The translations under genes were made by a program, and so were the position numbers. Shown here in pieces: positions 44,874-54,757 of a DNA stretch of 64,000 bases. Numbering within the stretch: position 1 is the stretch's first letter; every line of letters begins with the position of its first letter. The stretch is from CAUUJV01 sp963545565 (lineage in GTDB: Bacteria; Actinomycetota; Actinomycetes; Actinomycetales; Bifidobacteriaceae), in the NCBI GenBank assembly GCA_963545565.1, contig CAUUJV010000008.1, positions 19,373-83,372 of the forward strand, given 5' to 3'. The notes beneath the pieces are model-generated. The model was given only the letters and a program-made list of their open reading frames with translations, did no database searches and had not been told where the DNA came from.

Positions 44874-45953
44874 ATGAGCGCATTAAGCGAAGCCAGTGAT
44901 GAGCACATCACGCTGGGTGATTTGCGCGAACGTTATGGCCTGAAGGGCTTTCAAAGCCATGTTGACCCAGTTACGATTACTTCTGTTGCGAATACTGTAG
45001 AAGAGGTAACTCCTGGCGCTTTATTCCTTCTAGATTATGATTCAGCTACAGTAAATTACGGTGATGCATTTTCTCTGATTAATCAAGCTTCACTCCACGG
45101 CGCCTATGCAGCCGTAATCTCTATGCACGATTCTACTCAGCTTCGTAACGACCAAGCTAGCGGTGGTCAAGCTAGTGCTGTCCAATCTAGTGTTGATCAG
45201 ACAAGTGATGACCGTATTCTTATGCAATGCGATATCCCGGTTTTTACTGCGGACTTGTCTAAAGAAGATATTGGACATATTTCTGCGGATTTGGCTGGTC
45301 AGCCTTCTGATTCTTTAGCTATTTTTGCTGTATGTGGTGTGCACGCGCAGAAGTCTGTAGAAGTTCTAGGCCAACTGCTTCATATGCTGGGAAATCCAGT
45401 GGGAATTATTTCCTTTGCAGGTTCACGGTCAGTAGACCAGCCTATTGAGATTTCTTACCCACTCAATGCCATTGATGTGCAGAAACTTTTAGCAGGAATG
45501 CTTGAAGATGGTGCTACTTCGGTTGTTTTAAGTATTGATGATGAGACTTTTGATGAGAGCTCGTTAACTTCAATCTCTATTGATGTGCTTGGCTTAGTTT
45601 CTGAAAAGCTCAGCAAGGGAAATAATTATGAGATTGATGAGCGTGCAGATACATTAACGAGCTATTTAGGTAACCGCGCGAAGATCCAACGTATTTTGAA
45701 GAAATACGGAACTGCAGTGGACAACAATACTCATTACACGGAAGTAACTGAGGAGTCTCGGCAGATTGTGGAATCTGATTTAGAAAATCTTGAATCTATG
45801 GGCGAGTCCATTCACGGCAGTGCTGCCACAGAGTATGACGTGGATACCGTGGCTATCTGCGTTGCTATGGTTATGCAAGCCGGCGTGAAGAAAAATAGCA
45901 TTAAGAGTGCGCTGCGTCTTTCACAAGAGCTCACTGCAAGGGAGTTGAAATGA
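44874..45953 (+). CDS. Degenerate Mur-ligase-like protein without ATP-binding loop
   Basis: Protein of 359 residues in the place where murE normally sits. The N-terminal ~120 residues look like a MurE/MurF UDP-binding domain (ITSVANTVEEVTPGALFLLDY). The region that should hold the P-loop reads FAVCGVHAQKSVEVLGQLLHMLG: the GTNGKTT motif is lost, with only the spacing of the following helix kept. The end (VDTVAICVAMVMQAGVKKNSIKSALR) recalls the closing helices of Mur central domains. It cannot bind ATP in the usual way. It overlaps murF by 4 bases, so it is still translated. Comparison with MurE is my own reading, not a search result. Confidence 0.65.
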   Translation: MSALSEASDEHITLGDLRERYGLKGFQSHVDPVTITSVANTVEEVTPGALFLLDYDSATVNYGDAFSLINQASLHGAYAAVISMHDSTQLRNDQASGGQASAVQSSVDQTSDDRILMQCDIPVFTADLSKEDIGHISADLAGQPSDSLAIFAVCGVHAQKSVEVLGQLLHMLGNPVGIISFAGSRSVDQPIEISYPLNAIDVQKLLAGMLEDGATSVVLSIDDETFDESSLTSISIDVLGLVSEKLSKGNNYEIDERADTLTSYLGNRAKIQRILKKYGTAVDNNTHYTEVTEESRQIVESDLENLESMGESIHGSAATEYDVDTVAICVAMVMQAGVKKNSIKSALRLSQELTARELK

Positions 45954-47614
45954 TAGCAATGTCAATAGCGGAGGTAGTCCGCCAAGTTTCTGGCAGACTT
46001 TACTGTGATGGTGAGTTTATAGAAGACGTTGAATCCGTTAATAGTGCCGATATCACAGGTGTGGTAACCGACTCTCGTCAAGTAACAGATGGCATTCTTT
46101 TCGTTGCAATTGCAGGTGAACGAGTGGACGGGCATTCCTACGTTTCGGCGGTTGCTGATTCTGGTGCAGTCGCAGCACTTGTTGAGCATCCAGTTGAGAA
46201 CGCGGCAGTTGCTCAAATCGTCGTTGAAAACACTGTAAAAGCTCTTGGACTTGTGGCAGCCCTCAATATTCAGAAGCGTAAAGCCCTGATTTCTACTGGT
46301 CGTTCTCCATTCACCATTGTGGGAATTACAGGTTCTGTGGGCAAGACCACTACAAAAGATTTGGTTAAGACTCTGTTGAGCACACAAGGTAAGACTGTCG
46401 CTCCACAAGGTTCATTCAATAATGATATTGGGCTACCGCTTACAGCTCTTCAAGTTGAGAAATCAACGCGATTCCTTGTTGCTGAAATGGGTGCTTCAGC
46501 AATTGGAGAGATTAAGTATCTTACTTCTATTGCTCCACCTGATGTTTCTGTTGTACTTAAGGTGGGTGTGGCACATCTTGGGGGCTTTGGGTCTGTTGAC
46601 AATATTCGCACAGCCAAATCGGAGATTGTTCAGGCTCTCAAGCCCGGTGGCATTGCAATCTTGAATGCTGATGATGCGAACGTGCGTCAGATGGCTGCAG
46701 TAACTTCCGCTCAGTATGTTATTTGGTTTAGCTCTCACCCTGAGGCCGAGGTGAAAGCAGAACTTCCTGAGTTGCGCAAGGGTGTGCAATCGGTGCTTAT
46801 TTATGCGGATGAAATTAGTGTGAACAGTCATGACTGTGCACGATTCACTCTGCATCTTCCCTATGTTCCCCAGTTTGCTATTCAGCTGCAGATTCCGGGC
46901 GAACACAACGTTATGAATGCTTTAGCTGCTGCAGCTGTAGCATATACGCTTGATGTTCCAGAACATATTATTGGGCAAGGATTGGCTTTCCAACGTCAAA
47001 TTAGCGCGCACCGAATGGCAATCAGCCGCGTGCACCATGGTGAACATGCTAACTTCACTGTGATTGATGACTCTTTCAACGCAAACCCCGATTCCATGTG
47101 TGCGGGGCTCAATGGGTTAGCTCATTGGAATACAGATTTTGAAGGCAATGCAGGCAAAAGCGTATATCGAGTAGCAGTTCTTGGTGCAATGCTTGAACTC
47201 GGCTCAGATGAAGAGCGAGCACACAAAGAAATCGGTGCTTACGCAGCTGCAATCGCTGATGAAATTATTAGCGTTGGAAGTTCCACAAACCAGAATTTGC
47301 AGCGTCTTGCGCAGTGCCTGAGCGATGGGGCAGATAGTGCCAATGATGCCAGAGAGACTGATGAGGCAGATGTCGCAGATGGTACAGACAAAACGCAGAC
47401 GGGTAGCAACTCTGATTCACATGAATCCAGCGCTCGTGTGCATACGGTTTCTGATACGCGTGAAGCAGAAGCAATTGTTGATGATATTGCAGCCCGTCAT
47501 AAAAACACGGTTGTTCTTCTCAAAGGATCTCACGCTTCTGGCTTGAGCACATTAGCAACACATTGGACTCCGACGAAAACTACTGGCGATTCTCAAGGAA
47601 GTGTTCAAGAATGA
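45950..47614 (+). CDS. murF: UDP-N-acetylmuramoyl-tripeptide--D-alanyl-D-alanine ligase MurF
   Basis: Cytosolic ATP-dependent ligase adding D-Ala-D-Ala to the UDP-MurNAc-tripeptide, 554 residues. N-terminal domain with GVVTDSRQVTDGILFVAIAGERVDGH; P-loop GITGSVGKTTTKDLVK; central motif APQGSFNNDIGLPLTAL; C-terminal domain with IDDSFNANPDSMCAGL and VLGAMLELG. An acidic, low-complexity insert (about 460-500) is unusual and lengthens the protein beyond the ~450-500 norm. GGGAG precedes the ATG, which overlaps the upstream stop. Confidence 0.95.
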   Translation: MIAMSIAEVVRQVSGRLYCDGEFIEDVESVNSADITGVVTDSRQVTDGILFVAIAGERVDGHSYVSAVADSGAVAALVEHPVENAAVAQIVVENTVKALGLVAALNIQKRKALISTGRSPFTIVGITGSVGKTTTKDLVKTLLSTQGKTVAPQGSFNNDIGLPLTALQVEKSTRFLVAEMGASAIGEIKYLTSIAPPDVSVVLKVGVAHLGGFGSVDNIRTAKSEIVQALKPGGIAILNADDANVRQMAAVTSAQYVIWFSSHPEAEVKAELPELRKGVQSVLIYADEISVNSHDCARFTLHLPYVPQFAIQLQIPGEHNVMNALAAAAVAYTLDVPEHIIGQGLAFQRQISAHRMAISRVHHGEHANFTVIDDSFNANPDSMCAGLNGLAHWNTDFEGNAGKSVYRVAVLGAMLELGSDEERAHKEIGAYAAAIADEIISVGSSTNQNLQRLAQCLSDGADSANDARETDEADVADGTDKTQTGSNSDSHESSARVHTVSDTREAEAIVDDIAARHKNTVVLLKGSHASGLSTLATHWTPTKTTGDSQGSVQE

Positions 47615-48711
47615 TTTCCGTCATCATCGGTTTTATTGTCGCGCTGCTCGTATCTTTTATTGGAACGCCGATTCTTATTCGCGTTGTCGATAAACTCCAT
47701 TATGGTCAGTTCATTCGCCAAGACGGTCCTCAATCGCACTTGACGAAACGTGGCACTCCAACCATGGGCGGAGTTGTCATCATACTTTCAATTTTCTTAG
47801 GGTGGTTAACGAGCGCACTCTACCGTTTTATTCGTTTCGGCACTCCTTTTTCACGTGCTGCAATTCTAGTGCTCTTCGCCATGATTTCCATGGGAGTGCT
47901 CGGCTTCATCGATGACTTCTCCAAAGTGGCTAAAAAGCAGAATGAGGGTTTGACCGTCGGCGGAAAGCTCGTTGGTCAGGTGTTCTTTGCTTCTATGTAC
48001 GCGTTCCTTTCCCTTGTGCTTCCTGCTCGAAACGGTCTTCAGATTGCTCATGCAGGTATAAGTGGGATAGGCGATTACATCTTTGATTTCAATATTTTAG
48101 GAAGAATTTTGGCGTCCATACTCTTTATCCTATGGGTCAACTTTCTCATTATTGCTTGGACTAATGCGGTTAACCTCACCGACGGTTTGGATGGCTTAGC
48201 TACAGGCAGTTCCATGATCAGTTTCGTCGGCTTCACACTGATTGCCTTGTGGGAGGCATACCATATTCGCGGAATTGCGCACGAAGGCTTTACCTACGAC
48301 GTATCCGACCCGCTTGATTTAGCCATTATCGCAGTGTGCGCGGTGGCTGCTTGCTTCGGCTTTTTGTGGTACAACACGAATCCAGCAAAAATCTTTATGG
48401 GCGACACAGGCTCATTAGCTCTTGGTGGTTTATTTGCAGCGCTTTCTATCGCAACGCACACGGAAATTCTCTCCGTCATTCTTGGAGCACTCTTTGTGGT
48501 TGAGGCAATGTCGGATATTATTCAGGTGAGTCACTTCAAACGAACAGGCAAACGAGTATTTAAGATGGCTCCAATTCATCATCATTTTGAATTAATGGGA
48601 TGGCCTGAAACGCAGGTTGTTGTGCGATTTTGGATGATGGAATTGATGTGTGTGCTATTCGCTCTCATCATTTTCTATGGCTCATGGATTGGTCTTTCTG
48701 GTCTTTCATAA
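47611..48711 (+). CDS. mraY: Phospho-N-acetylmuramoyl-pentapeptide transferase MraY
   Basis: Membrane enzyme that moves phospho-MurNAc-pentapeptide onto undecaprenyl phosphate, making lipid I; 366 residues, ten helices. Key parts are KRGTPTMGGVVII, GFIDDFSKVAKKQNEGL with the catalytic Asp pair, NLTDGLDGLATG, NPAKIFMGDTGSLALGG and the loop MAPIHHHFELMGWPE. The ATG at 47611 overlaps the murF stop (ATGA) with AAGGAAG upstream; the longer frame is rejected. Confidence 0.97.
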   Translation: MISVIIGFIVALLVSFIGTPILIRVVDKLHYGQFIRQDGPQSHLTKRGTPTMGGVVIILSIFLGWLTSALYRFIRFGTPFSRAAILVLFAMISMGVLGFIDDFSKVAKKQNEGLTVGGKLVGQVFFASMYAFLSLVLPARNGLQIAHAGISGIGDYIFDFNILGRILASILFILWVNFLIIAWTNAVNLTDGLDGLATGSSMISFVGFTLIALWEAYHIRGIAHEGFTYDVSDPLDLAIIAVCAVAACFGFLWYNTNPAKIFMGDTGSLALGGLFAALSIATHTEILSVILGALFVVEAMSDIIQVSHFKRTGKRVFKMAPIHHHFELMGWPETQVVVRFWMMELMCVLFALIIFYGSWIGLSGLS

Positions 48712-48753
48712 ATTTATAAGTTTTAATACGAAGTTTTTTTTAAGGAGTATCTT

Positions 48754-50262
48754 ATGCCTTCCAGCACATTAACGAATATGGTACTTGATGGAACTACAAT
48801 GATTGCTGGTCTGGGTGTGTCTGGAATGAGTGCACAAAAAGTGCTCACTGATGCTGGGTATTCTGTAGTGACGGTTGATGACAAAAAGCCTGCAGATTAC
48901 ACATTCGCTGATGTGCTTGCTCCTAATTTTGACTTTTCTGCAATTGATTATGTGGTGACTTCTCCGGGCTTTGCACCAGCTTCGCCATTTTTAACTGCTG
49001 TTGCTGAGCATAATATCGAGATTCTAAGTGAGGTTGAGCTTGCATGGAGGATGCGCGTTAATCGAGCAGAGAGTAGCGAATTGCAGCAGTCTCATAAAGC
49101 ACAGTGGATTGGCATAACTGGTACGAATGGCAAGACCTCCACTACTGAAATGACCTCCACAATTCTCCGCTCTGCTGGCTTTGAAGCTCCAGCTGTGGGT
49201 AATATTGGCGATCCAGTCTCAGCTGCTGCTGTGGATTCGAAAAATGATGTGCTCGTTGTAGAGCTGAGCTCTTTCCAATTGCACTATACGGATTCATTGG
49301 AATTAGATTGTGCTGCTATCACAAATTTGGCTGATGACCATTTAGATTGGCATGGTGGATTTGATAACTACGCTTCCGATAAAGCAAAGGTGTATAACGG
49401 CGTTAAAAAGGCACTCGTGTATAACGCCGATGACGTCAACGTTACTGAGAGAGCTCTTGCTGCTCAGCCAGCTGAGGGATGCATTCGAGTCGGGTTTACG
49501 CTGAATGAACCACAACGTGGTCAAATCGGCGTCAGTGACGGCTGGATTGTTGATAATTCTGATTTGAACGCAGGTCGAATTGTGCCTGTACAAGAGCTGA
49601 CATATCTGTGTGAGCCAGATGGTTCTATTTATCCGCACTTACTTGCTGACGCTTTGTGCGCATTGGCTTTGACGCTCGGATTAGGTGTTGATGCTCATAC
49701 TGCAGCTGAAGGGTTGAAAACATTCGCTCCCGGTGGGCATCGCATTCAGGAAGTAGCGCGTTTAGCAACTCCTGAAGGCCCTATTCGTTTTATTGATGAT
49801 TCCAAGGCTACCAATGCTCATGCTGCCGCGGCTTCATTGTCTAGTTTTGCAGATAATAGTGTGGTTTGGATTGCAGGCGGCCTTGCAAAAGGTGCTCATT
49901 TTGGTCAACTTGTTCGTAATCAGAAGCATAAGATTAAAGCCGCAGTTATCATTGGAAAAGACCAGTCTGAAATGCTCAGTGCTCTTGATTCTGAGGCTCC
50001 CGAAATGGATCGAGTTGTGATTGATCCTGCGGATAATGATTCTGTAATGCGCCGTGCTGTTGATGCTGCTGCCGATTTTGCGCAAGGCAATGATGTTGTT
50101 CTCATGGCGCCTGCATGTGCCTCAATGGATCAATTCGTGTCTTATGCGGATCGCGGAAATCAATTTGCTGAGCAGTCGCAGCGTCTGGTCAATGAGCGTT
50201 TAAGCTTTAACAGGGATTCTGATTCTGATTCTGATTCAAATTCTGATAATCACGCGCGGTAA
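48754..50262 (+). CDS. murD: UDP-N-acetylmuramoylalanine--D-glutamate ligase MurD
   Basis: Cytosolic ligase adding D-Glu to UDP-MurNAc-L-Ala, 502 residues. N-terminal Rossmann-like domain with MIAGLGVSGMSAQKVL; P-loop GITGTNGKTSTTEM; ELSSFQLHY and NLADDHLDWHGGFDNY in the central domain; FIDDSKATNAHAAAASLSSF in the C-terminal one. AAGGAG precedes the ATG. The tail is a run of Asp-Ser from four GATTCT-type hexamers at 50215-50240, a possible slippage repeat of no obvious function. Confidence 0.96.
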   Translation: MPSSTLTNMVLDGTTMIAGLGVSGMSAQKVLTDAGYSVVTVDDKKPADYTFADVLAPNFDFSAIDYVVTSPGFAPASPFLTAVAEHNIEILSEVELAWRMRVNRAESSELQQSHKAQWIGITGTNGKTSTTEMTSTILRSAGFEAPAVGNIGDPVSAAAVDSKNDVLVVELSSFQLHYTDSLELDCAAITNLADDHLDWHGGFDNYASDKAKVYNGVKKALVYNADDVNVTERALAAQPAEGCIRVGFTLNEPQRGQIGVSDGWIVDNSDLNAGRIVPVQELTYLCEPDGSIYPHLLADALCALALTLGLGVDAHTAAEGLKTFAPGGHRIQEVARLATPEGPIRFIDDSKATNAHAAAASLSSFADNSVVWIAGGLAKGAHFGQLVRNQKHKIKAAVIIGKDQSEMLSALDSEAPEMDRVVIDPADNDSVMRRAVDAAADFAQGNDVVLMAPACASMDQFVSYADRGNQFAEQSQRLVNERLSFNRDSDSDSDSNSDNHAR

Positions 50263-50275
50263 GCGTAGGTGATGC

Positions 50276-51787
50276 ATGGCTCAAGGACGGAATCAGCGAA
50301 ACTCACAGAATTCGCACGAATCGCAGAACTCACAGCATAAAAACCACTCAATGTGGGAGAAAATGATTAGTCCCACTGTGGACTCGGAAACTGACACTTT
50401 CGTAGCTGTCCCTCGCACGCAACACAATCGCCAAGCCCAGGGACTCAAAGGTGTAGAAGGGCGCAAACCTTCAAATTCAACGGGAATTAAGGCTTCTATT
50501 CAGTCTAACTTTATTCCTTATGGAACAACTTCGGACGAGATTCATGTAACCGATATGGCGATTGCGCTTGTCACAAACGGTTCAGACATTAAAGATGTGC
50601 GCGTTAAGAAAAAAGCAGATTACTCAGGAATTCGCGCCGTTTTTAATCCGATTTATTGTTTCTACGTTCTGATTGCAAGCGTGGCTTTGCTAACCTTGAT
50701 TGGCATCATTATGGTGTTCTCTAGCTCGACGGTAACGAATACTGCAAGCGGCCTATCGTTATGGAAGGCATTGGGGAAGCAACTAATTTTTGCGGTTGTA
50801 GGTTTAGCAGCAGGATTTGCCTTAATGCATTTACCAACGAAGTGGGTGCATAGGTTTAGCTTTTTCTTGATGCTTTTCGCCATTGGTCTGCAAGCACTCA
50901 CTATGACATCTCTCGGTGTTGCTACAAATGGCAATACCGGTTGGATTGCTGTTGGTTCAATCACCGTGCAGCCTGCAGAATTGCTTAAACTCGCATTATG
51001 TATTTGGATGCCTAGGGCTGTTCACGTGTCGTACAACGCTTACAAGAAAACTCGCCAAACACTGCGCGATCTTGTTAGAACATATGCTTTTCCGGTGGGA
51101 GGATTCCTCGTTGGCCTTATTGCCGTTCTCGCTGGTAAAGATTTAGGAACTGCATCTATTATTGCTTTGATTGGGGCAGCTGCGCTTTTTGTTGGTGGTT
51201 TTCCATTGCGACCGTTCTTTGCTGCTATAGGCATAGGTGTTGTGGCTATTTTGGCTATTTTTGTGTCTGGCAATTCCAATCGACTTACTCGAATTACCGC
51301 AACCTATGGCGGATGCTCTGCTGATGCCACGAATGCAACGTGCTACCAGTCCATTCATGGCTTATACGCGTTAGGAACAGGCGGCCTTTTTGGGGTTGGC
51401 CTAGGTAATTCCCGTGAGAAATGGAATTACCTTCCAGAAGCTCATAATGATTTTATTTTCGCAGTGTTGGGTGAAGAACTGGGCTTTGTTGGTTGCATTG
51501 CTGTGATTTTGCTTTTCCTCGTGCTTGCATGGTCTCTTATCAACATCGCTTTGCGCCACAATGATGCGTATGCCCAGACTGTGATGATGTGTGTGACGGT
51601 GTGGATTATGGTTCAAGCATTCGTCAATATTTCAGTTGTTATCGGAATACTCCCCGTAATTGGTTTGCCACTACCGTTTATCTCATCTGGCGGTAGCTCA
51701 CTGATTTGTTGTTTAGCTGCTGTTGGAGCATGCATTGGCATGGCTCGTGGTCAAAAAGAAATTGCAGCAGCATTGTCTCGCGCATAA
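50276..51787 (+). CDS. ftsW: Septal peptidoglycan glycosyltransferase FtsW (SEDS)
   Basis: SEDS polymerase working with FtsI, 503 residues with ten membrane helices after a polar N-terminal region of about 115 residues that is longer than usual. Signature pieces are GLAAGFALMHLPTKWVHR, TVQPAELLKLALCIW, AGKDLGTASI, YLPEAHNDFIFAVLGEELGF and the closing GLPLPFISSGGSSLI. It follows murD by 13 bases and precedes murG, the usual dcw order. Confidence 0.95.
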   Translation: MAQGRNQRNSQNSHESQNSQHKNHSMWEKMISPTVDSETDTFVAVPRTQHNRQAQGLKGVEGRKPSNSTGIKASIQSNFIPYGTTSDEIHVTDMAIALVTNGSDIKDVRVKKKADYSGIRAVFNPIYCFYVLIASVALLTLIGIIMVFSSSTVTNTASGLSLWKALGKQLIFAVVGLAAGFALMHLPTKWVHRFSFFLMLFAIGLQALTMTSLGVATNGNTGWIAVGSITVQPAELLKLALCIWMPRAVHVSYNAYKKTRQTLRDLVRTYAFPVGGFLVGLIAVLAGKDLGTASIIALIGAAALFVGGFPLRPFFAAIGIGVVAILAIFVSGNSNRLTRITATYGGCSADATNATCYQSIHGLYALGTGGLFGVGLGNSREKWNYLPEAHNDFIFAVLGEELGFVGCIAVILLFLVLAWSLINIALRHNDAYAQTVMMCVTVWIMVQAFVNISVVIGILPVIGLPLPFISSGGSSLICCLAAVGACIGMARGQKEIAAALSRA

Positions 51788-51835
51788 TTCTTCAGTAAAG
51801 AAAACAGTTACATGCTTGTGGCTAGACTTAAGCCT

Positions 51836-53050
51836 ATGAGCGAATCCCAGAATATTCATGTTGTTTTAGCTGGTGGTGGCACAGCGGGGCATGTTAACCC
51901 GCTTTTAAGCATTGCGAAGCAGATTCAAAAACTTGAGCCAACAGCCTCTATAAGCGTGATTGGAACAGAGGTGGGTTTAGAGGCTCGTCTTGTTCCTCAA
52001 GCTGGATTTGAGATGGACACGATTGAGAAGGTTCCTTTCCCTCGCACAGTTAATGCTGATTTATTTACTTTCCCCGTGCGTTGGACTGCCCAGCGTAGAA
52101 CGGTGCGCGAGATTTTGAAGAAGCGTCAGGCAGACGTTGTTGTGGGTGTGGGCGGCTACGCTGCAGCCCCGGCATATTCGGAAGCTCACAAGGCTGGTAT
52201 TCCACTGGCTATTCATGAACAGAATGCAAGCGCTGGCATGGCCAATAAAATGGGGGCACGCTATGCTGATTACGTTGGCGCAGTGTATGACAATACTGGT
52301 CTCGCTGTTGGCAAAAACGGTGTAATCGAACGTATCGGATTGCCATTGCGTGACGCGATTTCTAATATGGCTTCAGCGCTTGAACATAATCCTCAAGAAA
52401 CTAAGCATAAAGCGGCTTTGCGTTTAGGACTTGATCCTTCTCGTCCGATTATTCTCATAACAGGCGGTTCTCTTGGAGCAGAATCAGTCAATATTGCTAT
52501 GAGCAACGCTGCTGAAGCTTTGCTAAAACATGCTCAGGTTGTGCATTTAACCGGCAAAGGTAAAAGTCAACAAGTGCGTACAATGGTGGCTGCTGCTGTA
52601 GGTGCACAGCACATAGCTGATCTTAAGGTGTGCGAAACTGACGAGGAAGCTGTCGACTTTATTGCTCCTTTGCCAGGCACTGCTGACTATCATATTTCTG
52701 AGTATTTAGAACATATGGAGCTTGCAATGGCTGCTGCTGATGTAGTCGTATGCCGCTCTGGTGCCGGTACCGTTGCTGAAATTTCTGCGCTTGGTGTTCC
52801 CGCAATATACGTTCCTCTCGCAATTGGTAATGGGGAGCAGCGTTTCAACGCAATTCCAGTGGTTGATGCAGGAGGCGCATTGATGGTTGATAATTCAGAT
52901 TTCACCTCTGATTGGGTAACTCGTCACATCCCTCAAATCCTTTCTGATGCTGACGGTCTTGAAAAAATGCGTAAAATGGCATGGAATTATGGTATTCGTG
53001 ATGCCGCAACTGTGATGGCACAGCGCGTATTAGAGCTTGCGCGCCGCTGA
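51836..53050 (+). CDS. murG: UDP-GlcNAc transferase MurG
   Basis: Peripheral membrane GT-B enzyme that adds GlcNAc to lipid I, making lipid II; 404 residues from ATG 51836. The N-terminal loop is VVLAGGGTAGHVNPLLSIA; further motifs are VVGVGGYAAAPAYSEA, IHEQNASAGMANK, ITGGSLGAESVN and CRSGAGTVAEISALGVPAIYVPLAIGNGEQRFNA. An ATG at 51812 would add eight residues; neither start has a clear ribosome site. The sequence is slightly longer than average owing to an insert near 255-290. Confidence 0.95.
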   Translation: MSESQNIHVVLAGGGTAGHVNPLLSIAKQIQKLEPTASISVIGTEVGLEARLVPQAGFEMDTIEKVPFPRTVNADLFTFPVRWTAQRRTVREILKKRQADVVVGVGGYAAAPAYSEAHKAGIPLAIHEQNASAGMANKMGARYADYVGAVYDNTGLAVGKNGVIERIGLPLRDAISNMASALEHNPQETKHKAALRLGLDPSRPIILITGGSLGAESVNIAMSNAAEALLKHAQVVHLTGKGKSQQVRTMVAAAVGAQHIADLKVCETDEEAVDFIAPLPGTADYHISEYLEHMELAMAAADVVVCRSGAGTVAEISALGVPAIYVPLAIGNGEQRFNAIPVVDAGGALMVDNSDFTSDWVTRHIPQILSDADGLEKMRKMAWNYGIRDAATVMAQRVLELARR

Positions 53051-53092
53051 ATTAAGCTTCATGAAGTAGCCTCTTCAAAGAAGGAGTTTATT

Positions 53093-54757
53093 GTGTTAGA
53101 TCCAACTGTGTCTGGTTTTGCTGGAAGGCTCGCGGAGTTTGAAGAGCTCAAAGAGTCTGAAGAGTCCGAGAAGTCTAAAACATTGTCTGACTTCCTTGGC
53201 ACTACGCATTTCATTGGTATCGGTGGCGCTGGCATGAGTGTGCTTGCTGAAATGCTGATAGGCAATGGGGTGAAAGTATCTGGTTCAGACCGTGAAGCTA
53301 ATGAAAAAACTGCTCGCCTCCAAGCTCTCGGGGCAAAAGTATTTATTGGCCAGCAGGAGAGCAACGTCGCTGGAGCTCAAACTGTTGTGTGGTCGAGTGC
53401 AATTAAAGATGACAATCCTGAAATTATTGCTGCACGCAGGCAGGAAAGCACTCTGGCACATCGTAGCGATATTTTAGCGTTACTACTTTCTCAAAAACAG
53501 TCTGTAACTGTTGCAGGTGCTCATGGAAAGACTTCCACAAGTGCAATGATTGCACAAATTCTTGTGAGTGCAGGTAAAGGTTCTCTTGCAGACCCCAGCT
53601 ACGCCATTGGCGGTTCGATTTGTACTGCCGAAGGCACGGTTGATGGAGGGCACTATGGCACTGGTTCTGTCATGGTCGCTGAAGCTGATGAGTCTGATGG
53701 AAGCTTTGAAAAGTACCATCCAAGTATTGCTGTGATTACCAATGTTGAGCCCGATCACCTCGATCACTATGGGAACGCCACAGCCTTCTCTCAAGCATTT
53801 GTCGATCACGCACATCATGCAACTGATCATGTGGTTATCTGTGCTGACGATAAGGGAGCTTTAGAGGTTCTGCGCTCGCTTTCACCACAGGCTGGGAAAA
53901 ATGCGGTTGCGTATTCCACTCAAGATGCTGCTTCATTAGGAAATCTGAATGGTGCTACTTTAGTTCAGATTCGTGAAACCCAAACTGATAACTTTGCTCA
54001 AGATGCAGAAAAGCAAGATGAAGAAAGCGCAGAACAGTTTACTTTGAGTATTCCTTCTGAACTGTTGGGGACTGACACTGCAAATCTTGAAATTCCCGTG
54101 CATTTACGCGTGCCAGGAATTCACAATGCGCGAAATGCTGCCGCCGCAATCATGAGTGCAATTTTACTTGGGATGGATGCGCATGAAGCATGCGAAGCAG
54201 TGTTTGAATTCCGCGGTGCTGCCCGCCGATTCGAAACACGTGCAATCGTTAAAAATGTTCAGATTATTGACGACTACGCCCATCATCCAACAGAGATTGC
54301 AGCATTGTTAACAGCTGCTCGCCGTCGTTTCCCGAACTCGACGATTCGTGTTCTATTCCAACCACATTTATTCTCGCGAACATATTTCTTTGCTTCTCAA
54401 TTTGCTCAAGCGCTCGTACTTGCGGATAACGTGACAGTAACGGGAATTTATCCTGCACGCGAAAAACAAGAAGACTGGCCACAAGTCTCGCCTAACACAA
54501 TTGTTGCTGCTTTTACCGGTAATTCCAAGAAAGCAAATACTAGTACAAATACTGCTGATACTAACTACGCTAAAAACTCTAAAAATGCTTCGGGTAGTTG
54601 TATTATGCGCAGCATAGCTGATATGGAAGAGGCTGCTCGCACAATCGCTCGTGAAGCCCAGCCTGGAGACGTGATTTTTACTGTTGGTGCTGGATCGATT
54701 ACGAGTATGGCGAATGTTATTGCTCAAGAGCTTGAGTTGAAGGATCCAACCGCATAA
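53093..54757 (+). CDS. murC: UDP-N-acetylmuramate--L-alanine ligase MurC
   Basis: Cytosolic ligase adding L-Ala to UDP-MurNAc, 554 residues. The start is GTG 53093 with AAGGAG seven bases upstream. HFIGIGGAGMSVLAEML marks the N-terminal domain, VAGAHGKTSTSAMIA the P-loop, EADESDGSFEKYHPSIAVITNVEPDHLDHYG the central domain and IDDYAHHPTEIAALL the C-terminal one. Acidic insertions near 295-320 and a Ser/Asn/Thr-rich one near 475-500 lengthen it. It overlaps ftsQ by one base. Confidence 0.96.
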   Translation: MLDPTVSGFAGRLAEFEELKESEESEKSKTLSDFLGTTHFIGIGGAGMSVLAEMLIGNGVKVSGSDREANEKTARLQALGAKVFIGQQESNVAGAQTVVWSSAIKDDNPEIIAARRQESTLAHRSDILALLLSQKQSVTVAGAHGKTSTSAMIAQILVSAGKGSLADPSYAIGGSICTAEGTVDGGHYGTGSVMVAEADESDGSFEKYHPSIAVITNVEPDHLDHYGNATAFSQAFVDHAHHATDHVVICADDKGALEVLRSLSPQAGKNAVAYSTQDAASLGNLNGATLVQIRETQTDNFAQDAEKQDEESAEQFTLSIPSELLGTDTANLEIPVHLRVPGIHNARNAAAAIMSAILLGMDAHEACEAVFEFRGAARRFETRAIVKNVQIIDDYAHHPTEIAALLTAARRRFPNSTIRVLFQPHLFSRTYFFASQFAQALVLADNVTVTGIYPAREKQEDWPQVSPNTIVAAFTGNSKKANTSTNTADTNYAKNSKNASGSCIMRSIADMEEAARTIAREAQPGDVIFTVGAGSITSMANVIAQELELKDPTA

